Positions 35,241 through 45,125 of a stretch of 56,008 nucleotides of DNA are shown piece after piece. The stretch spans positions 1-56,008 of the forward strand of contig NZ_FWXI01000020.1 in NCBI RefSeq assembly GCF_900176355.1, given 5' to 3'. Both the position numbers and the translations under genes were made by a program. Every line of letters starts with the position of its first letter. The stretch's first letter is position 1. The stretch comes from Sporomusa malonica (GTDB taxonomy: Bacteria > Bacillota > Negativicutes > Sporomusales > Sporomusaceae). The notes beneath the pieces are model-generated. The model saw nothing but the letters and a program-made list of their open reading frames with translations, ran no database searches and had not been told where the DNA came from.

Positions 35241-36173
35241 CTATGGACGTTTGCTTATGTGTTGTAGTGTAGCATCATGATAAGGCCACGCCGCATCCGC
35301 CATCGCCTTATCAACCGGAGCAACTACTGCATAAATGCTTGTAGTTTCAGTTTGTTTCAACATCCATTTCTTATTAATCTTTTCAAAAGTAAGCTCGGTC
35401 CGGCTTAAGCTGCTGCCGAATTTACCGGGGGAGGCAGCCATAACTCCGTTAACTTCCAAACCGTTATTTTTGACGATAATTACAGCATCCACTTTATTGT
35501 TCAGCTTTTTAACTGTAGCGTTAATTGCGGCTGTCTGATCGCTAAACTTAAGTCCGGTATAATTCTGTGGGGTGCTGTCAGGGCTGGCTGCCGATACGCC
35601 GATAATGCCGATACGGATCTTTTCTTTCTTTTTATCTTTGCCTACTTCAAATTCTTTAATCGTGTACGGTTTTATAGCAGATCCGAGGCTGCCGGAACTA
35701 TGGACGTTAGCTGCCAGTGCAGGAAATTTCGCAGCAGCGAGTGCTTTGGATAAGTAATCAGGCCCGTAGGCGAATTCACCTTCACCAAGCACAAGTGCGT
35801 CATAGTCCAGATAGTTGTACATGGCAATCATCGGAATAGGAAGTTTGGATGGCTCGGTGGCAAAATAGCGAGTCAGGGGCGTGCCTGAGAGCGTATTGCC
35901 AGCATCGACTAAGAGGGTGTAGGGGTTACCCTGGCGTTCTTTTTTCACCAGACTCGAAATTTTAACAAGGCCAAAATCGGCAGACCCGGGAAGATTATAA
36001 TCCCAGTTAATGATATGGCCGTTCAGGCCGGCAGTTGCCAGCACAGTCACCTTAACTGGCGCAGGCGGGGCTGCAGGCTGCTTCGGAGCAGCCTGAGTAA
36101 TTGTTGGCAGGCACCAGATAACAGCTAAAGCCAGCGCTGCCAGCCGTAATAATTGCTTACAAGATTTTTGCAA
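35241..36173 (-). CDS. Secreted 5'-nucleotidase/metallophosphoesterase-like protein lacking catalytic residues
   Basis: An N-terminal signal peptide (QKSCKQLLRLAALALAVIW ... TQAA) precedes a ~280-residue domain with the fold pattern of UshA/CpdB-type metallophosphatases. The alignment is clear (VTVLATAGLNGHIINWDY, LLVDAGNTLSGTPLTRYF, GEGEFAYGPDYLSKALAAAKFP), yet the metal ligands are changed: DLHGH became GLNGH, GDT became GNT, GNHEF became GEGEF, and the later AHSG-type motif is KNNG. The C-terminal nucleotidase domain is absent. TTG 36173 follows GGAGGG with 6-nt spacing; the longer ATG frame to 36245 runs through a dispersed repeat. It is probably a non-enzymatic binding protein. Confidence 0.85.
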   Translation of the reverse strand: MQKSCKQLLRLAALALAVIWCLPTITQAAPKQPAAPPAPVKVTVLATAGLNGHIINWDYNLPGSADFGLVKISSLVKKERQGNPYTLLVDAGNTLSGTPLTRYFATEPSKLPIPMIAMYNYLDYDALVLGEGEFAYGPDYLSKALAAAKFPALAANVHSSGSLGSAIKPYTIKEFEVGKDKKKEKIRIGIIGVSAASPDSTPQNYTGLKFSDQTAAINATVKKLNNKVDAVIIVKNNGLEVNGVMAASPGKFGSSLSRTELTFEKINKKWMLKQTETTSIYAVVAPVDKAMADAAWPYHDATLQHISKRP

Positions 36174-36212
36174 AACTATCCCTCCAAAATATGAATTCAA
36201 TGAATCATTGTT

Positions 36213-36342
36213 AATCCGATGACTAACCCGCTCTAAGACTCCCATCTTCTACAAGTGGGAGTTAAGAGCGGCTAAGTCCCTGGATAAGGGCGACTAACCT
36301 TCAGATGGGGTTAAAACCCCACCTGAAGCTAAGTCTACTTTA
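36213..36342 (+). repeat. Dispersed repeat family B, copy 1
   Basis: It begins ATCCGATGACTAACCCGC and ends AAGCTAAGTCTACTT. It contains the hairpin ACTCCCatcttctacaagtGGGAGT and a second hairpin around CAGATGGGGTTAAAACCCC. Related copies lie at 41415-41559 and, inverted, at 50610-50739. It sits just upstream of the start of the nucleotidase-like gene. Confidence 0.92.
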
Positions 36343-36488
36343 TGATTTCGCCGTTTACAACCTTTTTTCCTGTCGAATATTCCCTGACAAAGCAAAAATT
36401 ACCGGATAGATACAGCGCAGTATATAGGCCTGTTTTTTCGGGGAATAATAGTTGTACCATTGAAGAATAGTGAGATTGCGAGGTATTC

Positions 36489-36887
36489 ATGGCCTATGTG
36501 ATCGCCGCGCTGATGGCCGGCCTGAGTTTTCTATTGAACAAGCTGTTTTTGCGGTATATTGGGCCGATAACAGTCATAAGCCTGGGACCGATTACTGAAG
36601 AAGCGGCCAAAACGCTGTTTGCGTATTATCTAGGGGCTGGCATTATTGACGTGCATATGGTATTTGGCGTAATTGAGGCCACGTATGACTGGCACCAGGA
36701 CGGCGGTAAGAACCTGACTGCCCCGCTGCTAAGTATTGCCGGGCACAGTCTGTTCGGGGCCGTTACCGCCGGCATACTGTTTGTGACAGGCCGTGTATGG
36801 CTTGGTTTGGCTGCAGGTATTATAGTGCATCTAGCCTATAATGTTACTGTTGTCAGGCTGGTCTCTGGAAAAATGACCAAAAACTAA
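36489..36887 (+). CDS. Small PrsW-like intramembrane protease
   Basis: PrsW proteases cut membrane anti-sigma factors. This 132-residue protein is much shorter than usual (~220) yet keeps all four family motifs: EEAAK (about residue 37), FGVIEATYD (about 58), GHSLFGAV (about 83) and HLAYN (about 116). Four hydrophobic helices are likely. ATG 36489 is the start, with only a weak ribosome site (GCGAGG). It is coded just before fin. The target is unknown. Confidence 0.75.
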   Translation: MAYVIAALMAGLSFLLNKLFLRYIGPITVISLGPITEEAAKTLFAYYLGAGIIDVHMVFGVIEATYDWHQDGGKNLTAPLLSIAGHSLFGAVTAGILFVTGRVWLGLAAGIIVHLAYNVTVVRLVSGKMTKN

Positions 36888-36904
36888 CAAGAGAGGGAGC
36901 ATCT

Positions 36905-37153
36905 GTGAAAATTTTTTATACTTGCGAATATTGCGGCGATCATATCGATACATTAGAAGTAGATCAGGTAGATGAGACCAAGTTTGGGTTTGATTGCTTG
37001 ACTGCTCAGGAACGTCAGGATATAATTAAGACTGATGTCGAGCAAAATGCTATCCATGTTAAGTCGCTCTGTGATTTTTGTATTACCTCGATGGGACTTG
37101 ACGATAATGTTTCACTAGGCATGCCTGCCATCAACAAAGGCTATATACACTAA
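36905..37153 (+). CDS. fin: Anti-sigma-F factor Fin
   Basis: Fin (YabK) binds sigma-F in the forespore and helps switch to sigma-G. The 82-residue protein has the family pattern YTCEYCGDHIDTLE, the central FDCLTAQERQDII and IHVKSLCDFC, giving two CxxC pairs for zinc. It is located just before mfd, as in B. subtilis, which makes the assignment strong. GTG 36905 follows GAGAGGGAGC. Confidence 0.92.
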   Translation: MKIFYTCEYCGDHIDTLEVDQVDETKFGFDCLTAQERQDIIKTDVEQNAIHVKSLCDFCITSMGLDDNVSLGMPAINKGYIH

Positions 37154-37187
37154 ACATAGTGATTATTTCTTAAACACATATATATAA

Positions 37188-37215
37188 GGGCTTTAGCCTA
37201 GGCTAAAGCCCTTTT
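37188..37215 (+). terminator. Terminator between fin and mfd
   Basis: A 24-bp perfect palindrome GGGCTTTAGCC-TA-GGCTAAAGCCC is followed by TTTT. The symmetrical sequence may also act on the opposite strand. Confidence 0.85.
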
Positions 37216-37247
37216 GGTACTACCTGGACTGGTGAGAGGTACTTTTT

Positions 37248-40200
37248 ATGGGAGAAAAAACAATGCTGACGCTATTTGCCGCCTTACATGAGGATAAGCA
37301 GCTTATAGCAGCTCAAGCCGCCTTTAGGGCGGTGGATGCTCAGAGTGTAATCTACGGCGTAACCGGTTCGCAAAAAAGTGTGCTTATGGCTGCTGCATTT
37401 CAGGCTTCGCCCCGGCCGACAGTCATAATCACCGCCGGTCACGAGGCAAATGAGATGCTGCGAACTGATTTTGCTGCACTCTTGCCCTATGTGCCGGTAG
37501 TAGAACTACCGGCTATTGACATTGTCACCTTTGCGGCGGCTGCCAAGAGCGTTGAGCTGGCGGCAAAACGTATGGATGTTTTGAGCCGCATGGCGCGGGG
37601 AGAAAAAATTATTGTTTTGGCAGCTGCTGAAGCTGCTATGCAGAGAGTACTTCCCAAGCAAGAATTCTTGAACAGCCGGATTACGGTTAGCAGCAGCGGG
37701 GTGGTAAGTCGTGAGGAGCTGATCAGCTCTTTGGTCGGGTTCGGCTATGAGCGGGTCGACCAGGTAGACAGCGCCGGACAGTTTAGTGTACGCGGCGGTA
37801 TTATTGATATTTTTGCTGTTAACCGGAGCTTGCCGCTCCGGCTTGAACTATTTGGGGACGAGGTTGATTCGTTACGTGAGTTTGATCCGACCAGCCAGCG
37901 TTCGGTAGCAGATCTGGCTTTAGCAGACATTATGCCGCTGACTGAACCTGAATCAAGTGGTAAGCCTGCGGTTTTTGCCTCCTACCTGCCGGCTGGCTCT
38001 TGTCTTATTTTAGACGAACCGGCACGAATCAGAGAGCAGATGACCAAAATCGTCAAAGAAAACCCGGATATAAAACGCCGGGTCTTTGGCTGGACTGAAA
38101 TGACGGCTGCTTGTCAAGCGTATAATGTAGTCTATTTATCACTCTTGCTGCAGAAAATCCCAAATACGCAGCCTACGGAAATTATTAGCATTACAGCCAA
38201 AGGCATTGCGCCATTTCATCGCCAAATTGACATGTTGATTACCGAAATCAAAAATTGGCAGGATAAAAAGTACAACATTGCCTTATTTATGCCTAACTGG
38301 GATAAGGCGGAAAATATTCGTCAAAACCTCTTTGACGAGGGAATAACAGCAATTATGGCTCAGACAGGGAATATGCCGCTCATTCCTGGTACGGTCATTG
38401 TGCTGGCAGGTACACTGTCAGGTGGCTTTGAGCTGCCGCAGGCCAAGCTGGTTGTTTTAACTGAGCTTGATATATTCGGACGGCAGAAGAAAAAACGCCG
38501 GCCCCGTGTTGGCAAGGACCAGCAGATTACTTATTTTCGTGATATCAATCTTGGTGACTATGTTGTTCATATCAATCATGGTATTGGTAAGTATGTTGGC
38601 GTCGAGACACTGGAAGTCGGCGGCGTTCACAAAGATTATCTGCATATCCGCTATGCGGGTGATGACAAGCTATATGTGCCGACCGATCAGGTAGGGCTTT
38701 TACAAAAATATATCGGCGCCGAAGGTGAAGTGCCGCGCCTCAGCAAAATGGGCGGTAGTGATTGGCTCAAGGTCAAAACCAAGGCCAAAGCCGCTGTCGC
38801 TGACATGGCTAAAGAACTGATTGAACTATACGCCCAGCGCCAATTGCAGGTAGGTTACGCCTTTGGCCCTGACACGCCCTGGCAGCGAGAGTTTGAAGAC
38901 GCCTTTCCTTATGAGGAAACACCAGATCAACTGCAGGCCATTACAGAAGTAACTCATGATATGGAACAGCCGCGGCCTATGGACCGGCTATTATGCGGCG
39001 ATGTCGGTTTCGGTAAGACCGAGGTGGCCATTCGTGCCGCCTTTAAAGCTGTTATGAGTGGCAAACAAGTGGCTGTGCTGGTACCTACCACTGTCTTAGC
39101 GCAGCAGCACTATCAGACGTTTAGTGCGCGCTTTTCCGGTTTTGGCCCAGTCGTTGACGTTGTCAGCCGATTCCGGAGTGCGCGGGAGCAAAAGGCGACC
39201 CTGCAAAAACTGGCGCTTGGACAGGTAGACGTGCTCATTGGCACTCATCGCATTTTGCAATCAGATGTAGTGTTCCAAGATCTGGGACTCCTGATTGTTG
39301 ACGAAGAGCAGCGGTTTGGCGTAGCCCAAAAGGAAAAGATGAAAAAACTCCGGTCTAACCTGGATGTGCTTACCCTTAGTGCCACCCCGATACCGCGCAC
39401 TCTGCATATGTCGCTGGTAGGTGCGCGTGATATGAGCATTATTGAGACGCCGCCTGAGGACCGTTTCCCCGTACAAAGCTATGTTGTTGAATATAATGAA
39501 GAGATCATTCGTGAGGCCATTGTTCGTGAGCTAAAACGTGGCGGCCAGGTGTATTTTGTTTACAATAGAGTACAGACTATTGATAAAGTACGCCAGCGCT
39601 TAACCGAAATTTTGCCTGATGCTACAATAAAAACAGGCCACGGACAGATGCCTGAGGAACTATTAGAGCAGGTTATGCTGGACTTTTATGAAAACCGTGA
39701 CGATGTGCTTATCTGCACAAGTATTATCGAAAATGGCCTGGATGTACCTAATGCCAATACCATTATTGTGTATGATGCCGATCATTTTGGTTTGTCCCAA
39801 TTGTATCAGATGCGCGGGCGGGTTGGGCGTTCTCATCGCATGGCGTATGCGTATTTTACCTACCGGCGGGACAAAGTACTTACTGAAGTGGCTGAGAAAC
39901 GGCTGCAGGCTATCAAAGAATTTGCCGAACTGGGCTCAGGTTTCAAAATTGCTATGCGTGATCTTGAAATCAGAGGCGCAGGCAACATATTAGGCCGCGA
40001 ACAGCACGGGCATATTGTGAGTGTCGGCTTTGAAATGTATTGCCGTCTGCTTGATGAAGCAGTTGAGGAACTCAAGACTGGCAACACTGTTTCGCTGCCT
40101 CCAGACACAACCATTGAACTCAATATCGATGCCTATCTGACTGGCGACTATATCAGTGATGCTATGCATAAGATTGAGATATACCAGCGGATTGCTGCTG

Positions 40201-40562
40201 TGCGCCAGGAAGCACATTTGATTGAACTGATTGATGAGCTAATCGACCGTTTTGGTGAGCCACCACTGCCTGTCACCAATCTCTTAGCTGTTGCCAGGAT
40301 CAAAAATATGGCGCGACAGATTGGTGTTCGCACAATTGCCGAGCGGGGCGGATGGGTGGAAGTTGTTTTCGGCGATACACCCAATGTGGCTGATGGTGGG
40401 TTAGTAAATTCCAGGAATCTTTTTCCAGGTAAACTAGCCTTTATTCCCGGACCGCCTGAAACCATGCGACTGGCAACTTCGCGACTTACCATGCCGCTCC
40501 TAGAAGCGTTAACTAAGTTATTCTGTGTATTAACAGGGTTGACATACGTGGAAAAAGTGTAA
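37248..40562 (+). CDS. mfd: Transcription-repair coupling factor Mfd
   Basis: Mfd removes RNA polymerase stalled at DNA damage and recruits UvrA. The 1,104-residue protein has the UvrB-homology N-terminal region, the RNA polymerase interaction domain ([19 protein letters not shown]), helicase motif [12 protein letters not shown] (about residue 590), motif [10 protein letters not shown] (about residue 684) and the C-terminal TRCF domain. Length is slightly below the B. subtilis protein (~1,177). ATG 37248 or 37263 are possible starts; the second is slightly farther from the GGTGAGAGG ribosome site. Synteny with fin and spoVT is conserved. Confidence 0.97.
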   Translation: MGEKTMLTLFAALHEDKQLIAAQAAFRAVDAQSVIYGVTGSQKSVLMAAAFQASPRPTVIITAGHEANEMLRTDFAALLPYVPVVELPAIDIVTFAAAAKSVELAAKRMDVLSRMARGEKIIVLAAAEAAMQRVLPKQEFLNSRITVSSSGVVSREELISSLVGFGYERVDQVDSAGQFSVRGGIIDIFAVNRSLPLRLELFGDEVDSLREFDPTSQRSVADLALADIMPLTEPESSGKPAVFASYLPAGSCLILDEPARIREQMTKIVKENPDIKRRVFGWTEMTAACQAYNVVYLSLLLQKIPNTQPTEIISITAKGIAPFHRQIDMLITEIKNWQDKKYNIALFMPNWDKAENIRQNLFDEGITAIMAQTGNMPLIPGTVIVLAGTLSGGFELPQAKLVVLTELDIFGRQKKKRRPRVGKDQQITYFRDINLGDYVVHINHGIGKYVGVETLEVGGVHKDYLHIRYAGDDKLYVPTDQVGLLQKYIGAEGEVPRLSKMGGSDWLKVKTKAKAAVADMAKELIELYAQRQLQVGYAFGPDTPWQREFEDAFPYEETPDQLQAITEVTHDMEQPRPMDRLLCGDVGFGKTEVAIRAAFKAVMSGKQVAVLVPTTVLAQQHYQTFSARFSGFGPVVDVVSRFRSAREQKATLQKLALGQVDVLIGTHRILQSDVVFQDLGLLIVDEEQRFGVAQKEKMKKLRSNLDVLTLSATPIPRTLHMSLVGARDMSIIETPPEDRFPVQSYVVEYNEEIIREAIVRELKRGGQVYFVYNRVQTIDKVRQRLTEILPDATIKTGHGQMPEELLEQVMLDFYENRDDVLICTSIIENGLDVPNANTIIVYDADHFGLSQLYQMRGRVGRSHRMAYAYFTYRRDKVLTEVAEKRLQAIKEFAELGSGFKIAMRDLEIRGAGNILGREQHGHIVSVGFEMYCRLLDEAVEELKTGNTVSLPPDTTIELNIDAYLTGDYISDAMHKIEIYQRIAAVRQEAHLIELIDELIDRFGEPPLPVTNLLAVARIKNMARQIGVRTIAERGGWVEVVFGDTPNVADGGLVNSRNLFPGKLAFIPGPPETMRLATSRLTMPLLEALTKLFCVLTGLTYVEKV

Positions 40563-40751
40563 ACTTATTCCACGATCGCAAGCCAGAAAAATGAATAAAA
40601 CGAGTCTGCTGGATATATACTACTATCAATGAATGATTAGGATATTGCTAAGGAAGGGCCTGATTTATTCGCTGTATAGGTTTGCTACGATTGGCACACG
40701 AATTTGTTTCATCTTAATTAGTCTGCAAAAGCTGTAGAAAGGGGGATACTG

Positions 40752-41318
40752 GTGAAGGCAACCGGAATTGTACGCAGAATTGATGATTTAGGCCGAGTTG
40801 TAATACCAAAAGAAATCAGACGAACTCTCAGAATCCGTGAAGGTGATCCGCTGGAGATATATGTTGATCGTGAAGGTGAGGTAATACTCAAAAAATATTC
40901 GCCGGTAGGAGAACTTGGGGACTTTGCTAAAGAATATGCCGACTCGCTATTTGAGGCCATTGGCCATATTATCCTGATCGCTGACCGCGACAACGTAGTA
41001 GCTGTCGCCGGCGCCTCTAAAAAAGAGTTCTTAAGCAAGCCACTTGGTCCAGCTGTTGAAAAAGTAATGGAAGAGCGCAAGACTACTCTCATTGCCAATC
41101 CAGGCGAGTACAAACACTGCAAAGGTTGTGCCTCCCAATGTGAGGACGACGAAACCTGCAAGTTCACCGCTGAAGTCATTGCTCCAATTATTGTTGAAGG
41201 CGATGCCATCGGCGCAGTTATTATCTGCTCCAAAGAGCCAGGTGCCCAAATGGCTGACATGGAGGTTAAACTAGCCGAAACAGCTGCAGGATTCCTGGCA
41301 AAGCAAATGGCTCAATAA
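40752..41318 (+). CDS. spoVT: Stage V sporulation protein T, with Cys-rich insertion
   Basis: SpoVT is the AbrB-type regulator that tunes sigma-G genes in the forespore. The N-terminal swapped-hairpin domain is nearly identical to B. subtilis (MKATGIVRRIDDLGRVVIP, RTLRIREGDPLEI). The GAF-like domain follows and ends AAGFLAKQMAQ. In the middle of the GAF domain (about residues 120-137) lies HCKGCASQCEDDETCKF, four cysteines in a C-x2-C-x3-C-x6-C pattern that the B. subtilis protein lacks. GTG 40752 follows AAAGGGGG. It lies between mfd and spoVB as in Bacillus. Confidence 0.95.
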   Translation: MKATGIVRRIDDLGRVVIPKEIRRTLRIREGDPLEIYVDREGEVILKKYSPVGELGDFAKEYADSLFEAIGHIILIADRDNVVAVAGASKKEFLSKPLGPAVEKVMEERKTTLIANPGEYKHCKGCASQCEDDETCKFTAEVIAPIIVEGDAIGAVIICSKEPGAQMADMEVKLAETAAGFLAKQMAQ

Positions 41319-41340
41319 CATTCACACAGCATAAAATGAC

Positions 41341-41384
41341 AAGTAGCGGACAATAACAATTACTGTTAGGTTCGCTACTTTTAT
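41341..41384 (+). terminator. Terminator after spoVT
   Basis: An AAGTAGCG/CGCTACTT stem with an interrupted inner helix is followed by TTATATT. Confidence 0.75.
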
Positions 41385-41414
41385 ATTACTTTTAGCCGTA
41401 CTTCTAAAGCGATT

Positions 41415-41559
41415 TATCCGATGACTAACCCACTTCCTGTGCCCTTTAGGGTATAAGACTCCCGCTTCTATAAGCGGGAGTTTAGGAGGCTTCCCTGGAA
41501 GTTGGGCGACTAACCTTCAGATGGGGTTAAAACCCCGTCTGAAGCTAAGTCTACTTTAT
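41415..41559 (+). repeat. Dispersed repeat family B, copy 2
   Basis: It has the same order of parts as 36213-36342: TTATCCGATGACTAACCC, an ACTCCCGCTTC/GAAGCGGGAGT-type hairpin, GGGCGACTAACC, a CTTCAGATGGGG-type hairpin and AAGCTAAGTCTACTT. It lies between spoVT and spoVB. Confidence 0.92.
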
Positions 41560-41657
41560 TTTATACGCAATTATATATAGTGTTTTATTGACAATAAGAT
41601 TTTGCTATAATAGTAAAGATGGCCGGTTAGGCCAAATTTTGGAGAGGAATGACTCGT

Positions 41658-43259
41658 TTGAGTAAAGATACATTTTTAAAAGGTGCGTTTATCCTGACAG
41701 TCGCTGGTATTGTTGTAAAAATAATCGGCTCAGTGAACCGAATTCTGTTATCCCGCCTTTTAGGCGGCGAAGGGGTAGGCCTATACCAGATGGCGTATCC
41801 TATTTACCTCTTAGCGCTTAGCGTTTCATCGGCAGGTATTCCAGTAGCCATTTCCATAATTGTGGCCGAAAAGCTGGCTCGTAGCGACTACCGCGGGGCT
41901 AACCGTGTATTTCGCATTTCTTTGGGTGTGCTGGCAGCCACTGGCCTGTTGTTCACTTTTCTTTTATACTATGGCGCAGGCTGGTTGATTGAACATAATT
42001 TTGTCCGCGATCACCGGGCGTATTATGCCATTGCTGCTTTAGCCCCAGCTATCTTTTTCGTCACTGTATTATCCAGTTACCGCGGGTACTTCCAGGGACT
42101 GCAGATGATGACACCGACAGCCGTCTCGCAGATTTTTGAACAGCTTTTCCGCGTGGTTACGATGATTGCCTTTGCGTATATCCTGTTGCCGCGAGGACTT
42201 GAGTTTGCTGCTGCCGGAGCCAGTTTTGGCGCTGGCCCAGGTGCTGCCGCCGGCCTCTTAGTACTATTGTACTTTTACTGGCGTCACAAACCTGGATTCA
42301 AGCATCAAATGGATACCCAGCCGCAAATCACTCAGGAGTCCAGTCTTAGCATAGTTGGACGGATTGTAAAATTGGCACTGCCTGTATCATTAGCTAATAT
42401 CATGTTGCCGGTGGTGTCAAATATTGACCTATTAATTGTGCCAGCCAGGCTGGAGGTGGCAGGCTATACGGTAGAACAGGCCACAGAACTGTTTGGTTAT
42501 CTCACCGGTATGGCTGTGCCGCTTGTTAACCTGGCAACAATATTGACAGCATCTTTGGCTGCCAGCTTGGTGCCTGCCGTGTCCGAGGCATATACCCTGG
42601 GGAACAGACAACGAATTTATCAACGTACAGCAACAGCTATGCGTATTTCCAACTTGATCACCATCCCGAGCTTTGTGGGTATGGCGCTCTTGGCTACCCC
42701 GATCTCCCTGATGCTGTACGGAACACCTAACGCCGGTTTGGCCATCGCAATACTGGCAGTAGGCATTTTCCTCTTAGGTATACACCAGGTAACAACTGGT
42801 GTATTGCAAGGATTGGGCCATACCGCTATCCCTGTGGTCAACATGGCCATTTCGGCTGTTGTTAAAATCATTATGAGCTGGGTATTGACGGCTATACCGT
42901 CTCTGGGCATCATGGGCGCGGCATGGGCCACTGTTGCCGACTTCGGAGTGGCTGCACTATTAAACATGTTCTTTGTGTACCGCTATGTTGGTTTTAGTCT
43001 TAATATTAAAGATACCTTTAAAGCGATAGTGGCATCAGCTGTTATGGGTGCAGTTGTGCTGCTGGCCTATGATCTGATTATGAGCCATACGCTCCATAAT
43101 ACGCTGGCTACCTTAGGGTCAATTACTGCTGGGGGCGCTGCTTTCGGGATTGTCTTGCTACTAGTAGGTGGTATCGAGGCCCGTGATATTGAACAATTGC
43201 CTCGTATCGGCGGTAAAATGGCTGATATTTTGATTAAATTGAAATTATTGAGGCGATAA
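41658..43259 (+). CDS. spoVB: Stage V sporulation protein B / MurJ-like flippase
   Basis: This MOP-superfamily polysaccharide transporter has 533 residues and about 14 transmembrane helices. SpoVB is needed for spore cortex, probably moving lipid-linked wall precursor. The N-terminus SKDTFLKGAFILTVAGIVVK and LGGEGVGLYQMAYPIY are family signatures. TTG 41658 follows GGAGAGGA with 8-nt spacing; ATG 41649 lies immediately at the ribosome site. It overlaps nothing, and the yabN/mazG gene starts one base after its stop, so both are one operon, as in B. subtilis (yabM-yabN). Confidence 0.92.
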   Translation: MSKDTFLKGAFILTVAGIVVKIIGSVNRILLSRLLGGEGVGLYQMAYPIYLLALSVSSAGIPVAISIIVAEKLARSDYRGANRVFRISLGVLAATGLLFTFLLYYGAGWLIEHNFVRDHRAYYAIAALAPAIFFVTVLSSYRGYFQGLQMMTPTAVSQIFEQLFRVVTMIAFAYILLPRGLEFAAAGASFGAGPGAAAGLLVLLYFYWRHKPGFKHQMDTQPQITQESSLSIVGRIVKLALPVSLANIMLPVVSNIDLLIVPARLEVAGYTVEQATELFGYLTGMAVPLVNLATILTASLAASLVPAVSEAYTLGNRQRIYQRTATAMRISNLITIPSFVGMALLATPISLMLYGTPNAGLAIAILAVGIFLLGIHQVTTGVLQGLGHTAIPVVNMAISAVVKIIMSWVLTAIPSLGIMGAAWATVADFGVAALLNMFFVYRYVGFSLNIKDTFKAIVASAVMGAVVLLAYDLIMSHTLHNTLATLGSITAGGAAFGIVLLLVGGIEARDIEQLPRIGGKMADILIKLKLLRR

Positions 43260-43260
43260 T

Positions 43261-44730
43261 ATGGGAATAACTATTGCTGGGCTTGGTCCTGGCAGCTTTA
43301 AACACATGACGCTGGAGACATGGGAGCTTTTGTCAGGCACTGGCACCTTGATTTTACGTACGGCTAAACATCCATGTGTAACAGTACTGAAAGAACGCGG
43401 GGTTGTCTTTACTAGCTTTGACCATCTGTATGAGGAGGCTGAGGACTTTGCCAGCCTTTATCAACAAATAGCCAATGAAGTCATCCAGTTGGCCAGGCAG
43501 GGGGAGTCAATTGTCTATGCCGTACCTGGAAGTCCGTTAGTGGCAGAAAAAACAGTTGAACTCATCAGTGCACAGGCGAGAGCAGCTGAGGTCCCTCTTA
43601 CTATCATCCCCGCCATGAGTTTTCTGGAAGTGCTATATACACGGCTTGGAGTTGACCCCATTACTGGCCTGACAATTATTGATGCTGCTGATTTGGTCAC
43701 ATTGCCGCCTGATCTTGTTACCGGTCTCATTGTTACCCAGGTATACAGCCGTCAGGTGGCGTCAGAAACCAAGCTGGCACTTATGGATTACTATGGTGAT
43801 GAATATCAGGTCACTGTTGTCCGCAATCTAGGCTTGCCTGATGAGAAGATAGAAAAGATTATGCTATTTGAGCTTGACCGCCTGCCTGTTATCGATCATC
43901 TTACCAGTGTCTATGTGCCGCCACGTCCCGCGCGGAGCAAGGTTTTCTCCCTTGATCCTATTGTTGATGTCATGGCGCGTTTGCGGTCGCCAGGAGGTTG
44001 TGTATGGGATATTGAGCAGACCCATCTTAGTCTGCGCCGTTACATTGTTGAGGAAGTGTACGAAGTGCTTGAGGCCATTGAGTTGGCTGATGGTGTCAAA
44101 TTATGTGAAGAGCTTGGCGATTTACTGCTCCAAATCGTGTTCCATGCCCGTGTCGCCGAAGAGAGCGGCGGTTTTACCATGCAGGATGTTGTCGATACTG
44201 TTACTGAAAAAATGGTACGCCGTCATCCCCATGTGTTTGGTGAAATAACAGTGCGTGATGCGGCTGAAGTTGTCGTTAACTGGGAACAGATTAAAAAGCG
44301 GGAAAAACCCGGAGAGCGGCCAAGGGTGCTTGACGGCATCCCAGTAGGCTTGCCTAGCTTAATGACTGCTTACAAGCTGCAGGCCAAAGCGGCTAAGGTG
44401 GGGTTTGACTGGTCTGAGATTGGCCCGGTGTGGGACAAGATTACTGAAGAATTGGCTGAAGTTCGGGAGGCAGCCGCAGCGCCTGAAGCCGAGCGTGGCC
44501 AGAAAACTGAGGATGAACTCGGAGACGTGCTGTTTGCTGTGGTCAATTTGGCGCGGTTCATGGGGGTTGATCCTGAGACTGCCTTAAACCGTACCAACAA
44601 TAAGTTTAGACGTCGGTTTAGCCATATTGAGACCCGGCTGAGCGAGCAGGGCAAGAGCTGGGAGAGCATGGATTTAGCCGGACTTGATGAATTATGGAAG
44701 GAAGCCAAGGAAAAAGAAGCAGGAGAATGA
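43261..44730 (+). CDS. mazG: YabN-type fusion: tetrapyrrole methylase domain plus MazG pyrophosphohydrolase
   Basis: Residues ~1-215 form a tetrapyrrole/SAM methylase-like domain (ITIAGLGPGSFKHMT, YAVPGSPLVAEKT). Residues ~235-480 contain two MazG repeats with metal-binding acidic clusters (EEVYEVLEAIE, EELGDLLLQIVFHA; EELAEVREAAAAPE, DELGDVLFAVVNLAR). MazG hydrolyses nucleoside triphosphates, likely cleaning aberrant nucleotides; the methylase-domain role in YabN is unclear. The 489-residue length equals B. subtilis YabN, and the neighbourhood is conserved. Confidence 0.95.
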   Translation: MGITIAGLGPGSFKHMTLETWELLSGTGTLILRTAKHPCVTVLKERGVVFTSFDHLYEEAEDFASLYQQIANEVIQLARQGESIVYAVPGSPLVAEKTVELISAQARAAEVPLTIIPAMSFLEVLYTRLGVDPITGLTIIDAADLVTLPPDLVTGLIVTQVYSRQVASETKLALMDYYGDEYQVTVVRNLGLPDEKIEKIMLFELDRLPVIDHLTSVYVPPRPARSKVFSLDPIVDVMARLRSPGGCVWDIEQTHLSLRRYIVEEVYEVLEAIELADGVKLCEELGDLLLQIVFHARVAEESGGFTMQDVVDTVTEKMVRRHPHVFGEITVRDAAEVVVNWEQIKKREKPGERPRVLDGIPVGLPSLMTAYKLQAKAAKVGFDWSEIGPVWDKITEELAEVREAAAAPEAERGQKTEDELGDVLFAVVNLARFMGVDPETALNRTNNKFRRRFSHIETRLSEQGKSWESMDLAGLDELWKEAKEKEAGE

Positions 44731-44825
44731 GTTTTTTTGCCATTTTTTTTAATATCAGCAGGAATAAAAAGTTACGTAGCGAATAAAGCTAATCGTAATC
44801 GATTTACGTTAGGGGGAGCAAGATT

Positions 44826-45101
44826 GTGAATAAAACTGACCTTGTCAAAGCAGTAGCTCAAAAGGCCGACATGACTCAGAAAGATGCTGAAAAGGCTATT
44901 AATGCAGTATTTGCCGCTATCGAGGAAGCTTTAGCCAACGATGATAAAGTACAAATAATCGGATTTGGTACTTTTGAAGTAAAAACCCGCGAAGAGCGCA
45001 AAGGGCGCAATCCACAGACTGGCAACGAGATTACCATCCCGGCTTCAAAGAATCCGGTATTCAAAGCAGGCAAAGGCCTGAAAGACACCGTAAACGGCTA
45101 A
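44826..45101 (+). CDS. HU-family DNA-binding protein
   Basis: The 91-residue histone-like dimeric protein bends and packages DNA. The N-terminal helices (NKTDLVKAVAQKADMTQKDA) and the DNA-binding arm GRNPQTGNEITIPASKNPVFKAGKGLKD are canonical. GTG 44826 follows AGGGGGAGC. It follows yabN closely, as in other Firmicutes where hup-like genes are near yabN/yabO. A terminator follows. Confidence 0.97.
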   Translation: MNKTDLVKAVAQKADMTQKDAEKAINAVFAAIEEALANDDKVQIIGFGTFEVKTREERKGRNPQTGNEITIPASKNPVFKAGKGLKDTVNG

Positions 45102-45125
45102 TTGCACAATGGACAAGACTACCAC

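Noticed and set aside
41560..41657. SigA promoter before spoVB (TTGACA ... TATAAT)
   Set aside because: The two hexamers are only 12 bases apart, too close for a normal promoter; other pairings are weak.
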